57,648 bases of DNA from Gammaproteobacteria bacterium (GTDB lineage: Bacteria > Pseudomonadota > Gammaproteobacteria > Thiohalospirales > Thiohalospiraceae). Numbering within the stretch: the stretch's first letter is position 1; every line of letters starts with the position of its first letter. Under the pieces are notes generated by a model, which was not told the DNA's origin, did not search any database, and saw nothing but the letters and a program-made list of their open reading frames with translations. This document shows, piece by piece, positions 9,146 through 17,945 of this stretch. The translations under genes and the position numbers were made by a program. The DNA lies in assembly GCA_014762495.1 (NCBI GenBank), contig JABURT010000049.1:1-57648 (forward strand), in the 5' to 3' direction.

Positions 9146-9761
9146 GGTCTCCGGCATGGTACGTCTACTCCTGATTTCTATTCTGCTTACGTTCAATATG
9201 TCCGCCCGGGCCGAGTCGCCCGTGATTCTGGTCCTGGGCGACAGCCTCAGTGCCGGCTACGGCGTGGCCAATGGCCGCAACTGGGTCGAACTGCTGGCGC
9301 AGCGGCTTGAGCAAAAAAAACTGGACTACCACGTGGTCAACGCCAGCATCAGCGGCGAGACCACCCTCGGCGGCCTGTCTCGTCTCGACGAGCTACTGGC
9401 CCGTCACCGTCCGGCGGTGCTGGTGCTCGGCCTGGGTGGTAACGACGGCCTGCGCGCCCTGCCCGTGAAGACCATCCGACAAAATCTGGATCAAATGATT
9501 CAATCGGCGCGAGATGCCGGCAGCAAAGTCCTGTTACTGGGGATTCGGATTCCGCCCAATTATGGACCGGTCTATACGCGCGCCTTCAGTGATATATATG
9601 GTGACCTTGCCGGCCGTTACAAGTTGCAATGGGTACCTTTTTTGCTCGAGGGGGTCGCGCTTAAGGCAGGCATGATGCAGGCCGATGGCATTCATCCCAG
9701 TGAGTCGGCCCAGCCCGCCATCCTGGAAAATGTCTGGAGCCAGCTCAAGCCCCTTCTCTGA
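9144..9761 (+). CDS. tesA: Arylesterase / acyl-CoA thioesterase I / lysophospholipase L1
   Basis: 205-aa SGNH hydrolase with an N-terminal signal peptide (VRLLLISILLTFNMSARA), so it acts in the periplasm. Block I is VLGDSLSAGYG with the nucleophilic Ser, block III is GLGGNDGLRA with the oxyanion Asn, and block V is DGIHPSE with the catalytic Asp/His. TesA hydrolyses acyl esters and thioesters. The start at 9144 has GGAGG five bases upstream. A start at 9156 is less well placed. The divergent ATPase gene begins at 9145, so each promoter must lie inside the other gene or the two are arranged unusually tightly. Confidence 0.93.
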   Translation: MVSGMVRLLLISILLTFNMSARAESPVILVLGDSLSAGYGVANGRNWVELLAQRLEQKKLDYHVVNASISGETTLGGLSRLDELLARHRPAVLVLGLGGNDGLRALPVKTIRQNLDQMIQSARDAGSKVLLLGIRIPPNYGPVYTRAFSDIYGDLAGRYKLQWVPFLLEGVALKAGMMQADGIHPSESAQPAILENVWSQLKPLL

Positions 9762-9837
9762 AGCTCCCGCAAGGCACTTGAGTGATCCGCCGAACACTGC
9801 TTAGATAACAGAGGGCATCACGTTCAGGGGGAGAGAG

Positions 9838-10161
9838 ATGTCGAAAAAGCCGTTTCCCGATGTGGGTCAATGGTACGTCAACGAGGAGGGCGACCGCTTC
9901 GAGGTGGTGGCCGTTGACGAGCCGGAGGAGACCATCGAGATCCAGTACTTCAACGGAGACGTGGAAGAGCTGGATGGCGATACCTGGCGTGAAATGACCG
10001 TGGCCATGATTGCCGCCCCCGAGGACTGGTCCGGCCCCTTCGATGACCTGGTGGCCGATGACTTTGGGGATACCGAGCGTCCCTATCACCCCGAGGACTG
10101 GAACGGGCCGGTGGAATCCATCGAGTCCGATATCGGCCTGGATTGGGAGAGCGAGGACTGA
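9838..10161 (+). CDS. Small acidic conserved protein (DUF6763-like)
   Basis: 107 aa, strongly acidic, no signal or membrane segment. The N-terminal half reads as a small beta domain (VGQWYVNEEGDRFEVVAVD then IEIQYFNGDVEELDGDTW), the pattern I associate from memory with DUF6763. The C-terminal half has two similar segments: PEDWSGPFDDLVADDFGDTE and PEDWNGPVESIESDIGLDWE. This looks like an internal repeat of a P-E-D-W-x-G-P motif. A good GGGGGAGAGAG Shine-Dalgarno region precedes the ATG. Function unknown. Confidence 0.8.
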   Translation: MSKKPFPDVGQWYVNEEGDRFEVVAVDEPEETIEIQYFNGDVEELDGDTWREMTVAMIAAPEDWSGPFDDLVADDFGDTERPYHPEDWNGPVESIESDIGLDWESED

Positions 10162-10204
10162 ACTCCGCCTGTCCCTGCCTGCCAAGTGGCGTTAAGATGT
10201 CGGC

Positions 10205-10444
10205 ATGGACATAAAGCGCCACCACATTCCTGTAATCTCGACTATCGTCCTTTGCTTGCCCCTGTCGCTACAGGCAGCGGATGCCCCTGTGCAAGATTCA
10301 CAGGCATCGGGCCAGCAGGCGCAGGCCCTCGTCATGACCGGGCTCAAGCGCGATGAGGTCAAGACCGTGACCGACGCCATGCGTTTTTACGGCCTGCGTC
10401 GACAGTCGAGCCAGGCCAAACCACCACGAAAGATCACAGAATAA
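10205..10444 (+). CDS. Small exported hypothetical protein, 79 aa
   Basis: Begins MDIKRHHIPVISTIVLCLPLSLQAADA, a signal peptide with cleavage likely after QAA. The mature peptide of about 54 residues is polar and basic, Gln-rich at first (DSQASGQQAQA) and ending in Arg/Lys. No family recognised. Its stop is two bases from the ATG of the next exported protein, which indicates an operon. Confidence 0.6.
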   Translation: MDIKRHHIPVISTIVLCLPLSLQAADAPVQDSQASGQQAQALVMTGLKRDEVKTVTDAMRFYGLRRQSSQAKPPRKITE

Positions 10445-10446
10445 TA

Positions 10447-10905
10447 ATGATGCACAGCCTACCCAAATACCTGTTGATAAGCCTGATGCTGGGCTTCTTT
10501 GGCCCGCTCGCGGCCGAGGACTATGTCATCGAAGTGCCGGTCAAACTGGAGCGGCTGATGAACGATGTCGGTGAAGTGATGGTGACCTGCGAGGCCATCA
10601 ATACGGACGAGGATGTCATCGGTAGTGGTCAGCAGAAGGCCCCGATTCGGGGTGGCGCCTTTGATGACAAACTGACGGTCAGTTTTGATGCCGATTATGG
10701 CAAGAATCCACATGATGCGACGCGCTATCGTTGCATCATGCGCCTAAGACAGGTCTCTGGACGCGAATACACGATCCCGCAAAGTACCGAGGAAGAGCCC
10801 GACTGGCCTATCTGGGCCCGCGCCAAGGCGGGTACCGAGCTGGTCTACCAGGTGGAAGGAGAACTGGCCACCGATGAGGCCCCGGCAGCGCCTGCCCCTG
10901 AGTAG
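10447..10905 (+). CDS. Hypothetical periplasmic protein, 152 aa
   Basis: Signal peptide MMHSLPKYLLISLMLGFFGPLAAED, then a beta-rich mature domain (YVIEVPVKLERL, VMVTCEAINTDEDVIGSG, KLTVSFDADYGKNP, YRCIMRLRQV). Two cysteines (VTCE and YRCI) are positioned to form a disulfide. The C-terminus is an Ala/Pro/Glu tail. Starts two bases after the preceding small exported protein. No function can be assigned. Confidence 0.65.
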   Translation: MMHSLPKYLLISLMLGFFGPLAAEDYVIEVPVKLERLMNDVGEVMVTCEAINTDEDVIGSGQQKAPIRGGAFDDKLTVSFDADYGKNPHDATRYRCIMRLRQVSGREYTIPQSTEEEPDWPIWARAKAGTELVYQVEGELATDEAPAAPAPE

Positions 10906-10908
10906 GGA

Positions 10909-11655
10909 TCACATGCCCTGGCCGACAATGGCCAGGGGGCAGGGCAGGCGGGTAGAGAGCGCCTCCAGGACGTGGTCCTCGAGCAGGGTATTGTTGCTGG
11001 CGACAAAGAGGGCCGTGGGTTGCTCCAGTGTCGCCAGGTGCAGGAGGTGATCGCCGTCGTGCTGCGGCAGGTAACTGCTGGGCAGGCTCTCGATGCCGGC
11101 ATCCCGCATCATTTGTCCGACCTGAGCCCGTAACGCCTGGGCCTGTTCGGGGGTGTCGGCCTGCAATAACAGATGCAGCGAGGTGGGTGGTACCGCACGC
11201 AGCGCAATCTGTAAGACTTCGGCGGCGGCCTCGCTGCCGTCAAAGACTGCCATCACCGTTTCCCTAGGAAGACTACTTACACTGCGACGCCCCTGAATAA
11301 TGAGCAGGCCGACCTCCTCGCATGCGCGACGAATTTCATTCAACACTCGCCCGCGTACCGTTCTGAATTCGAGCGCTAGCTCGCGGCGTTCGGCCAGCTC
11401 CTGCAACGCCTTCTCCAGTGACTGCGACTGGCGCTTGATTTCGTGACTCAGGGAATCGGGATCGAAGGCGGAGCCACTCCCGCTGACGTCAATCTGGCGG
11501 ATAAAGGGCAACTGCGCGATCTCGAACAAGCGGCTGTCTTCGATAAACAGTGCCTCAAGCGGAGCCTGCCATTGCATCGCCATCTGTGCCGCCCATTCCA
11601 TCGCCCGTCGGCTCGGTGGGGTATGGTCCAGGGCAATGCGTATGCGCAGAGTCAT
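10909..11655 (-). CDS. Universal-stress-protein-like protein, 248 aa
   Basis: The N-terminus RIRIALDHTPPSRRAMEWAAQMA matches the UspA beginning (hydrophobic strand, D, then a helix). The following LEALFIEDSRLFEIAQLPF also follows the Usp pattern. The protein appears to hold a second Rossmann-like half from about residue 130 (ETVMAVFDGSEAAAEVLQIAL), so it may be a degenerate tandem Usp. The ATP-binding G-x2-G-x9-G(S/T) motif is not clear. Its start overlaps the stop of the Lon-like protease gene by four bases, so the two are co-translated. A stress-linked partner of the protease is plausible but unproven. Confidence 0.7.
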   Translation of the reverse strand: MTLRIRIALDHTPPSRRAMEWAAQMAMQWQAPLEALFIEDSRLFEIAQLPFIRQIDVSGSGSAFDPDSLSHEIKRQSQSLEKALQELAERRELALEFRTVRGRVLNEIRRACEEVGLLIIQGRRSVSSLPRETVMAVFDGSEAAAEVLQIALRAVPPTSLHLLLQADTPEQAQALRAQVGQMMRDAGIESLPSSYLPQHDGDHLLHLATLEQPTALFVASNNTLLEDHVLEALSTRLPCPLAIVGQGM

Positions 11656-14117
11656 CGATCCGGCTCCCCCTTTTCATCGAGCTTAACCGCCTTGGTCTCG
11701 TCCGCCTTGTCCTCGTCCTCGTGCTCCTTTTCACCAAATGTCTGTCGGATATGCGCCAGCTCGCTGAGTTTTGCCTCCACCCGTGCGTTGACACTATCTT
11801 TGGGGAATTCGCCCTTATCATCCCGCTCGCCGGCCGGGGTTTCCATCAACAGCTCGATGGCCTCTTCCACACGCTCGATGCTATAGAGATGGAACTGGCC
11901 GGACGCCACCGCCTCCACCACATCCTCGCGTAGCATCAGATCGGCGACGTTGCTGGCGGGGATGATCACACCCTGTTCACCAGTCAGGCCGCGTTCGCGG
12001 CAGATATCGAAAAAGCCCTCGACCTTGGCATTGACACCGCCAATGGCCTGGATGCGGCCATGCTGGTTGATGGAGCCGGTGATGGCCAGGGATTGCCTGA
12101 TGGGCAGCTCGGACAGGGCCGAGAGCAGGCAGATGAGTTCGGCGGCCGAGGCACTGTCGCCGTCGATCTCACCGTAAGACTGTTCGAAGACCAGGGTCGC
12201 GCTGAGCGAAAGGGGTACGTCGGGGGCATAGTGACCACTGAGATACCCGGTCAGTACCAGCACGCCCTTGGAGTGAATGGGGCCGCTCAATTCCACTTCG
12301 CGCTCGATATTGACCACGTGGCCATCGCCAAGGCGGCAGCTGGCGGTAATGCGCGAGGGTTGGCCGAAGTGGAAATTGCCCAGCTGCATCACGGTCAGGC
12401 CGTTGATCTGTGCCTTCTCGCGGCCCTCGGTATCGATCATGACGATACCGCGCTGTATCACCTCGTGGCTTGTGTCTCGGACGCGGTCGACACGGCGGAT
12501 CTGCGCATTGATGGCCATTTGTACATGTTGGCGCTCAATGATGTCTGCCTTCTGATCGCGGGCCCAGTAGTCGGCCTCACGTAACAGGTCGGCGAGCTTG
12601 CCCATATGGGTGGAGAGCTTGTGGGAATCCTCGAGCAGGCGTGAGCTGTGTTCGATGACCCGGGCCACGGCCTCGCGTTGCATGGGCAGCATCTCTTCCT
12701 TTTGCAGCAAGGTGGCGATGAGCTGAGCAAACAGACGGGTGTTACCCTCATCACGCGGGATACGGGTTTCGAAATCCGCCGAGACCTTGAACAGCTCGGG
12801 GAAGTCCGGATCGTACTCGCTCAACAGGTAATAGAGCATGCGATCCCCCACCAGTACGATCTTCACATCCAGTGGTACCGCTTCGGGTTCCAGCCCCTGG
12901 GTACTGGTAAGACCGAGGGCCTGATAGAGGGACTCGGTGTTGATCTGACGTGCGCGCAGGGCCCGTTTGAGGCCGTCCCATGAGTAGGGTTGGTTCAACA
13001 GCTTGTTGGCATCGAGGATCAGATAGCCGCCGTTGGCGCGGTGCAGGGCGCCGGGCTTAATCAGGGTGAAATCGGTGACCAGTGTGCCCAGCTGGGAGAT
13101 GTACTCAATTCGACCCATGAGGTTGTCATAGGTTGGGTGGTCCTCGTAGACCACCGGCGCACCACCGTCCTCAGCATAGTCGGTGAGTACATTGACCTGG
13201 TAGCGATGCATGCTGCGCTGTTTGCTCTGTTGCAGGCCAAGCAGGCTGGCCGCCGCCTGGCGCTGGTCGGCCTGGCCGAGGAAATCCTCGGCATTTTCCA
13301 GAATGTCCTGCTGCACCGCGTCGAGATAGTCCTGTATCTCCTGTTGCTCAGGAAAGCCTTGCTTGATGCGTTCGATGAGCTGACCCACGACCGAGAGCGC
13401 GGTCTCCCGCTCCAAGGTCTTGAGTTGTTCGATTAACTCCTTACGCCATTGTGGTACCTGGCGAAAGATGTCACTGAGCTTGTCCTGCAACTCGTCCACC
13501 AGTTTCTTGATCCGTTCCTGCTCATCCTCGGGTAGCTTGTCGAACTCCGTCGGACTGATAACCTCGTCATCTCGCAGGGGCGCGAAAGCGAAACCGCCGG
13601 GGGTGCGAAACAGTTTGATGTTGTGCGACTCGGCTTCCGCCTGCAGTGCATCCAGCGCCTGGTTCTGTTTCTGGTTGAAGCTCTCTTCCAGTGACTGGGC
13701 CCGATTGCGATAGTCGTCGCTCTCAAAGGCGGCCGGAAGGGTGGTGAGAAGCTCTTCCACGAGCAGTTTCATCTCGTCGTGCAGACGCTTGGCCATGCCG
13801 CTGGGCAGGATCAGGGCGATAGGCCGTTGGCTATGCTCGAAATTGTGCACGTAGCAAATATCGCTCGGCCGGGATTCACCTGCGGCCTTTTTTTCCAGGA
13901 AGGCCCGAATGATGCTGTGCTTGCCGATCCCGGCAGGACCGAGTGCATAAAGGTTGTAGCCCTCGCGGCGAATGCCGATACCGAACTGTACCGCCTCGAT
14001 GGCGCGTTCCTGGCCAAGAAAGCCGTCCAGCTCCTTAAGCTCGGCGGTGGTCTTGAAATCAAATGTCTTGGTATCGCAGTGACGGTAGAGAGCGTCGGCG
14101 CTGAGTTTCTGGGTCAT
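11652..14117 (-). CDS. Lon-like ATP-dependent protease (AAA domain plus Lon proteolytic domain, COG1067 type)
   Basis: 821 aa. The N-terminal AAA part contains Walker A GPAGIGKHS at residues 60-68. The central region carries a long insertion with coiled-coil helices (about 150-300). The C-terminal Lon peptidase domain holds the Ser-Lys dyad: Ser655 in GDSASA and Lys698 in GGVNAK. The two are 43 residues apart, the same spacing as in E. coli Lon. Such LonB-like/YcbZ-like proteins are distinct from canonical Lon because they lack its N-terminal substrate domain and have a split AAA module. It overlaps the Usp-like gene by four bases. Likely a cytoplasmic protein-quality or regulatory protease. 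Confidence 0.9.
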   Translation of the reverse strand: MTQKLSADALYRHCDTKTFDFKTTAELKELDGFLGQERAIEAVQFGIGIRREGYNLYALGPAGIGKHSIIRAFLEKKAAGESRPSDICYVHNFEHSQRPIALILPSGMAKRLHDEMKLLVEELLTTLPAAFESDDYRNRAQSLEESFNQKQNQALDALQAEAESHNIKLFRTPGGFAFAPLRDDEVISPTEFDKLPEDEQERIKKLVDELQDKLSDIFRQVPQWRKELIEQLKTLERETALSVVGQLIERIKQGFPEQQEIQDYLDAVQQDILENAEDFLGQADQRQAAASLLGLQQSKQRSMHRYQVNVLTDYAEDGGAPVVYEDHPTYDNLMGRIEYISQLGTLVTDFTLIKPGALHRANGGYLILDANKLLNQPYSWDGLKRALRARQINTESLYQALGLTSTQGLEPEAVPLDVKIVLVGDRMLYYLLSEYDPDFPELFKVSADFETRIPRDEGNTRLFAQLIATLLQKEEMLPMQREAVARVIEHSSRLLEDSHKLSTHMGKLADLLREADYWARDQKADIIERQHVQMAINAQIRRVDRVRDTSHEVIQRGIVMIDTEGREKAQINGLTVMQLGNFHFGQPSRITASCRLGDGHVVNIEREVELSGPIHSKGVLVLTGYLSGHYAPDVPLSLSATLVFEQSYGEIDGDSASAAELICLLSALSELPIRQSLAITGSINQHGRIQAIGGVNAKVEGFFDICRERGLTGEQGVIIPASNVADLMLREDVVEAVASGQFHLYSIERVEEAIELLMETPAGERDDKGEFPKDSVNARVEAKLSELAHIRQTFGEKEHEDEDKADETKAVKLDEKGEPDR

Positions 14118-14319
14118 GTTTGTCCTTGTGAGTCGCCAAGCATTTACGGGCCTTGTTCACACTTTTCATACATAAAGCAGTGTAGCCTTTTACCACACCC
14201 CAAATATAAGCGCATGGTTTGAGGTTGCTAAGTTGTGAACACGACAAAATCGGGTTACTTTTAAGGATGACTGAGGCGACTGTCTCATTAATAAGGTATA
14301 TCCCCACGGAGAGGCAACG

Positions 14320-14889
14320 ATGCTGACACGAATTCAATTCAAGAAATACTGGGCGCATACCCTGATGCTGATCATTGTTGCAGGACTGAGTGCCTGCTCG
14401 GGCAAGACCACGGTCGACAGCGATTTGCGCATCAAGGGTGCTCCGGACTGGGTCAACGAGGGAACCAATATCCTCAATGACAAGGGCGGGCGTCTGTTTC
14501 ATGGTGTCGGTTCCGCACCTCCCATGGGTGACATGAGTCTGCAGAAGACGACCGCCGACAATCGCGCCCGTTCTGAGGTGGCGCGTGTACTGTCTACCTA
14601 TATGGAAGTCGTTTCCAGCGACTATCTTGCCTCTTCCGGCAGCGGCGCCGATGCCGTGACCGAGCAGAGCGTCTCCCGTGACATCAATGCCGTTACCAAG
14701 ATCAATTTGAGTGGCGCCAAGGTGATTGGTCGTTGGCGCGATAAACGCACCAATGTCATCTATTCCATCGTTGAACTGGATATGAAGCGGGTCAAGGATG
14801 TGGTTAGCAAGGTCGAGCAGATGAACGATGGTCTGAGAAGCTTCATTCTCAGCAATGGCGATAACATTTTTGATCGCGTCGCCAAGTAG
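14320..14889 (+). CDS. LPP20-family lipoprotein
   Basis: 189 aa with lipobox LSAC at residues about 24-27 after a hydrophobic stretch (MLIIVAGLSAC). The mature domain APDWVNEGTNIL...LFHGVGSA...ADNRARSEVARVLSTYM is the LPP20 signature: P-x-W at the start, a G-x-G-x-A strand and an A-x-x-x-A-R-x-E-V-A-R helix. LPP20-type lipoproteins are outer-membrane-associated in other bacteria, some linked to flagella. First gene of a four-gene lipoprotein operon; 21 bases separate it from the LpoB-like gene. Confidence 0.88.
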   Translation: MLTRIQFKKYWAHTLMLIIVAGLSACSGKTTVDSDLRIKGAPDWVNEGTNILNDKGGRLFHGVGSAPPMGDMSLQKTTADNRARSEVARVLSTYMEVVSSDYLASSGSGADAVTEQSVSRDINAVTKINLSGAKVIGRWRDKRTNVIYSIVELDMKRVKDVVSKVEQMNDGLRSFILSNGDNIFDRVAK

Positions 14890-14910
14890 TGGATCGACAG
14901 GAGTAAAGTA

Positions 14911-15513
14911 ATGAATAAAGGTTTGACACTCACCACCGCCATCGTTGCCCTGGCGACACTGCTCTCCGCCTGCGGTCCCAACGTCGAGCGTATTCGCCCC
15001 GACGAGACCCGCGACCTGAGCGGCATGTGGAACGACACCGACTCCCGTCTGGTGTCCGAAGAAATGATTAACGATGCCCTGTCACGCCCCTGGCTGTCTC
15101 GCTTCGAGTCCCGCAACGGCAAGCCCCCGGCAGTCATTGTCGGCACCGTACGTAACCTCAGTCACGAACATATCAATGTTCAGACCTTCACCAACGACAT
15201 GGAACGGGCCCTCATCAACTCAGGACGTGTCGAGTTCGTCGCCTCTAAAGCCGAGCGCAGCGAGATACGAGAAGAGCGTGCCGATCAGGATGTCCATGCC
15301 AGTGCCGAGAGTCGAAAGGCGATGGGACAGGAGCTGGGCGCCGATTTCATGTTGCAGGGCACCATCAACACCATCATCGACACCGATGGCAAGAGCCAGG
15401 TGCGCTACTACCAGGTGGACCTGACCCTGATCAGTTTGGCCGATAACCGCAAGGTCTGGGTGGGCCAGAAAAAGATCAAGAAGTTCATCGAAAACGCCCG
15501 CGTACGCTACTAG
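14911..15513 (+). CDS. LpoB-like lipoprotein, penicillin-binding-protein activator family
   Basis: 200 aa with lipobox LSAC (residues about 18-21). The rest matches the LpoB fold: DLSGMWNDTDSRLVSEEMI, then AVIVGTVRNLSHEHINVQTFTND, LINSGRVEFVAS, LGADFMLQGTINTI and VDLTLISLADNRKVW. In E. coli LpoB activates PBP1b from the outer membrane, but the W-N-D-T-D-S form is the branch found in operons with COG3014 and LPP20 proteins. Role in that branch is not established. Sits between the LPP20 gene and the COG3014 gene with gaps of 21 and 14 bases. Confidence 0.88.
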   Translation: MNKGLTLTTAIVALATLLSACGPNVERIRPDETRDLSGMWNDTDSRLVSEEMINDALSRPWLSRFESRNGKPPAVIVGTVRNLSHEHINVQTFTNDMERALINSGRVEFVASKAERSEIREERADQDVHASAESRKAMGQELGADFMLQGTINTIIDTDGKSQVRYYQVDLTLISLADNRKVWVGQKKIKKFIENARVRY

Positions 15514-15527
15514 CGAAACGGCCGATT

Positions 15528-16853
15528 ATGCAAGCCAACGTGATGCGCCCCGTTGTCTGGATACTGGCGCTGAGCCTGCTCTCAGGCTGCGCCACATTCA
15601 GCGAGCAATTCAGCGCGGTGGAGCGCCAGCTCCTGCAGGGCAAGCCCGAACAGGCGCTGAGCACCCTGGAGAAGGCCCCTGGCGCGGATCGCGATCGCGT
15701 GCTCTACCTGCTCAATCGCTCCATGTTGCTGCGCATGACGGATCAGTTCGAGGCCAGCAACGAGTCCCTGGAGCAGGCCAAGGAGATAATGAAAAAGCTG
15801 GCCGCCACCAGTGTCTCCGAGACCACCGGTTCGCTGACCATCAACGATGCCACACGTAGCTATGTCGGCGAACCCTTCGAACAGGTGATGGTTCACCTGA
15901 TCAAGGCGCTCAATTACCTGGAAATGGGACAGCGCGACAGTGCTCGCGTCGAAGTCCTGCAAATGGATGTGCGCCTGCGCGAGTTATACCAGAAGGAACG
16001 CTCGGCCTATATGGAAGATCCCTTCGGTCGCTATCTTGCAGGAATGATCTACGAGGAGCTGGGCGAATACAGCGATGCCATGGTGTCGTATCGAAAATCC
16101 TTCGAGGCCTATGAGCGGCAACTCAAGGACTTCGGAGTGGCAGCACCCCAGGGACTCAAGCTGGCGCTGGTGCGCATGAGCCAGCGCATGGGGCTAAACA
16201 ACGAGCACAAGGATTACAAGCAAGGCTTCAACATTCAGCAGTTTCAGTCGGTGGCCCAGCGCCGTCGGGAGGGACGCCTCGTATTCATCCTCGGCAACGG
16301 CCTGGCCCCCAAGAAGCTGGAACGAACCCTATCCCTACGTGACTACCGATATAATCAATTGCACCGTGTTGCACTGCCCTATTACTCCAAGCGCAGTCAG
16401 AGACAACTTCTGGGGGGCTTGCGTCTGGAGGCCGCTGGGGAAGCGGTGGAGGCGGACCTGGCCGAGGACATAAACGCCATCGCCAGGCAGACCCTCGAGG
16501 AACAAATGCCAGGCATCAAGACACGTGCCCTGGCACGTGCCGTTGCCAAGAGCGCCATGGTCAGCTCATCGCGTCGCAATAATGACGACAACCCCTGGGT
16601 GGGGCTCATCGTCAACATTGCCACGGTGGCGACCGAACGTGCCGATACACGCAGTTGGGTGACCCTGCCCAGTGAGTTTTATATCGCCGATCTTGGTCTG
16701 GACCCGGGCCGTTATGACATAAACGTTCAATTCATTGGTCGTCATGGCGGAGCGGTCGATGCCATGGTGCTGAAGGATGTTGAGATCACCGCAGGCAGGA
16801 ACAATTACCACTTCTATCATTGGGTCTCACCTGCCAGTCGAAAGAGGAACTGA
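15528..16853 (+). CDS. COG3014-type lipoprotein with TPR-like repeats
   Basis: 441 aa with lipobox LSGC (LSLLSGCATF). Residues about 30-230 are helical repeats of TPR type (PEQALSTLEKAPGADRDRVLYLLNRSMLL, then GRYLAGMIYEELGEYSDAMVSYRKSF). The C-terminal region is beta-rich (GRLVFILGNGLAPKK, LPSEFYIADLGLDPGRYDINV), which could be a carbohydrate-binding or peptidoglycan-facing domain. The family is known only by its COG. Conserved co-occurrence with LpoB-like and LPP20 proteins suggests an outer-membrane or cell-wall complex. Stop is two bases from the next ATG. Confidence 0.85.
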   Translation: MQANVMRPVVWILALSLLSGCATFSEQFSAVERQLLQGKPEQALSTLEKAPGADRDRVLYLLNRSMLLRMTDQFEASNESLEQAKEIMKKLAATSVSETTGSLTINDATRSYVGEPFEQVMVHLIKALNYLEMGQRDSARVEVLQMDVRLRELYQKERSAYMEDPFGRYLAGMIYEELGEYSDAMVSYRKSFEAYERQLKDFGVAAPQGLKLALVRMSQRMGLNNEHKDYKQGFNIQQFQSVAQRRREGRLVFILGNGLAPKKLERTLSLRDYRYNQLHRVALPYYSKRSQRQLLGGLRLEAAGEAVEADLAEDINAIARQTLEEQMPGIKTRALARAVAKSAMVSSSRRNNDDNPWVGLIVNIATVATERADTRSWVTLPSEFYIADLGLDPGRYDINVQFIGRHGGAVDAMVLKDVEITAGRNNYHFYHWVSPASRKRN

Positions 16854-16855
16854 TT

Positions 16856-17854
16856 ATGTACCGTTCACTTGTCTTGCTGTTCATACTGATTGGCTTGACG
16901 GCCTGCGGCGGTGGTCGCAGTGCCGTGGTACCAGAGGGGCCGGCCTGGCTGGACGGCACCAGCGCCAAGTATCCCAACTCGCAGTACATCGTTGGCACCG
17001 GCCAATCATCGAGTCTGGACGATGCCAAGAACCGTGCCCGGGCCGAGGTCGCCAAGGTCTTCGAGGTTGCGATCAACGAGCAGAGTCGTGACAACCTGCA
17101 GTACGTGGCCGAAGGGGCCGCCAGTGAACTGACGCAGAAGGTGGAACGAAACACCACCAGCCGCACCAGCAAGGTCCTGCGCGGGGTGGAGATTGCCGAT
17201 ACCTGGTTCGATAGCAAGGCCCGTCAACACTATGCCCTGGCGGTCCTGCATCGCGGGCGCAGTGCGCGCGCCCTGCGCCAGCAGCTGGAGGAGCTGGATC
17301 AGGCCACCAGGATTCACATCGATAAGGCGCGCAAGAGCAATGACAAGCTGACCAAGGTTGCCAACGCCTATGCCGCGTTGACTATTCAAATGGAGCGCGC
17401 CGGTGTCCAGCGCAGTCTGCAGGTTGTCGACAATAGCGGGCGGGGCGTCCCTCCCGAGTGGAACCTGGCCGAGCTGAACACCGACCTGCGTAGCCAGATG
17501 GAACGCATACGAATCGTGCCCCGCGCCAGCGGCCCCGAGGGCTTTACCGAACAGGTCAGCGGGGTGTTGGGGGCATCGGGCTTCCTCGTCAAAGAGGGCG
17601 AGACACCGGACTTTACCCTCAGTGCCAGCCTGAGACTGGGCGAGGCCGAAATGCGAGATAACTGGTACTGGGTCAACGGACGCATGGAGATTCTGCTGAG
17701 CAATGCCCAGGGACGTATTCGTGGAAGCCAGCGCTGGGACATCAAGACCTCGGCCACCTCGCGCGACGTCGCCTATAAGCGCGCCATGGACAAGGCCACT
17801 AACACCTTGAAGGGCGAGCTACGTGAAACCCTGCTGGGCTTTGCCAAGGAATAA
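16856..17854 (+). CDS. LPP20-like lipoprotein, second copy in operon
   Basis: 332 aa from ATG at 16856, preceded by AAAGAGGA. The upstream in-frame ATG at 16820 lies inside the preceding gene. Lipobox LTAC follows a hydrophobic signal. Residues 30-140 repeat the LPP20 pattern of the first gene (GPAWLDG...YIVGTGQSSSLDDAKNRARAEVAKVFEV). The additional C-terminal 180 residues (SGVLGASGFLVKEGETPDFTLSASL, then ILLSNAQGRIRGSQRWD) look like a second periplasmic alpha/beta domain similar in type to CsgG/LpoB folds. Last gene of the operon; a hairpin follows at 17882. Confidence 0.85.
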   Translation: MYRSLVLLFILIGLTACGGGRSAVVPEGPAWLDGTSAKYPNSQYIVGTGQSSSLDDAKNRARAEVAKVFEVAINEQSRDNLQYVAEGAASELTQKVERNTTSRTSKVLRGVEIADTWFDSKARQHYALAVLHRGRSARALRQQLEELDQATRIHIDKARKSNDKLTKVANAYAALTIQMERAGVQRSLQVVDNSGRGVPPEWNLAELNTDLRSQMERIRIVPRASGPEGFTEQVSGVLGASGFLVKEGETPDFTLSASLRLGEAEMRDNWYWVNGRMEILLSNAQGRIRGSQRWDIKTSATSRDVAYKRAMDKATNTLKGELRETLLGFAKE

Positions 17855-17881
17855 GTGACGGATTCAGGGTAAAGATTAATA

Positions 17882-17906
17882 CGGGGTACGGCTTGTGCCC
17901 CGGTTT
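17882..17906. terminator. Hairpin between convergent genes
   Basis: CGGGGTAC / GTGCCCCG (one G-T pair, 5-base loop) followed by GTTTAATT. Weak T-run, but placed between the lipoprotein operon (+) and the DsrE-like gene (-). Confidence 0.55.
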
Positions 17907-17945
17907 AATTCTGGTGTCTAGCATGAATCCATTAAGTGCTTGTTA

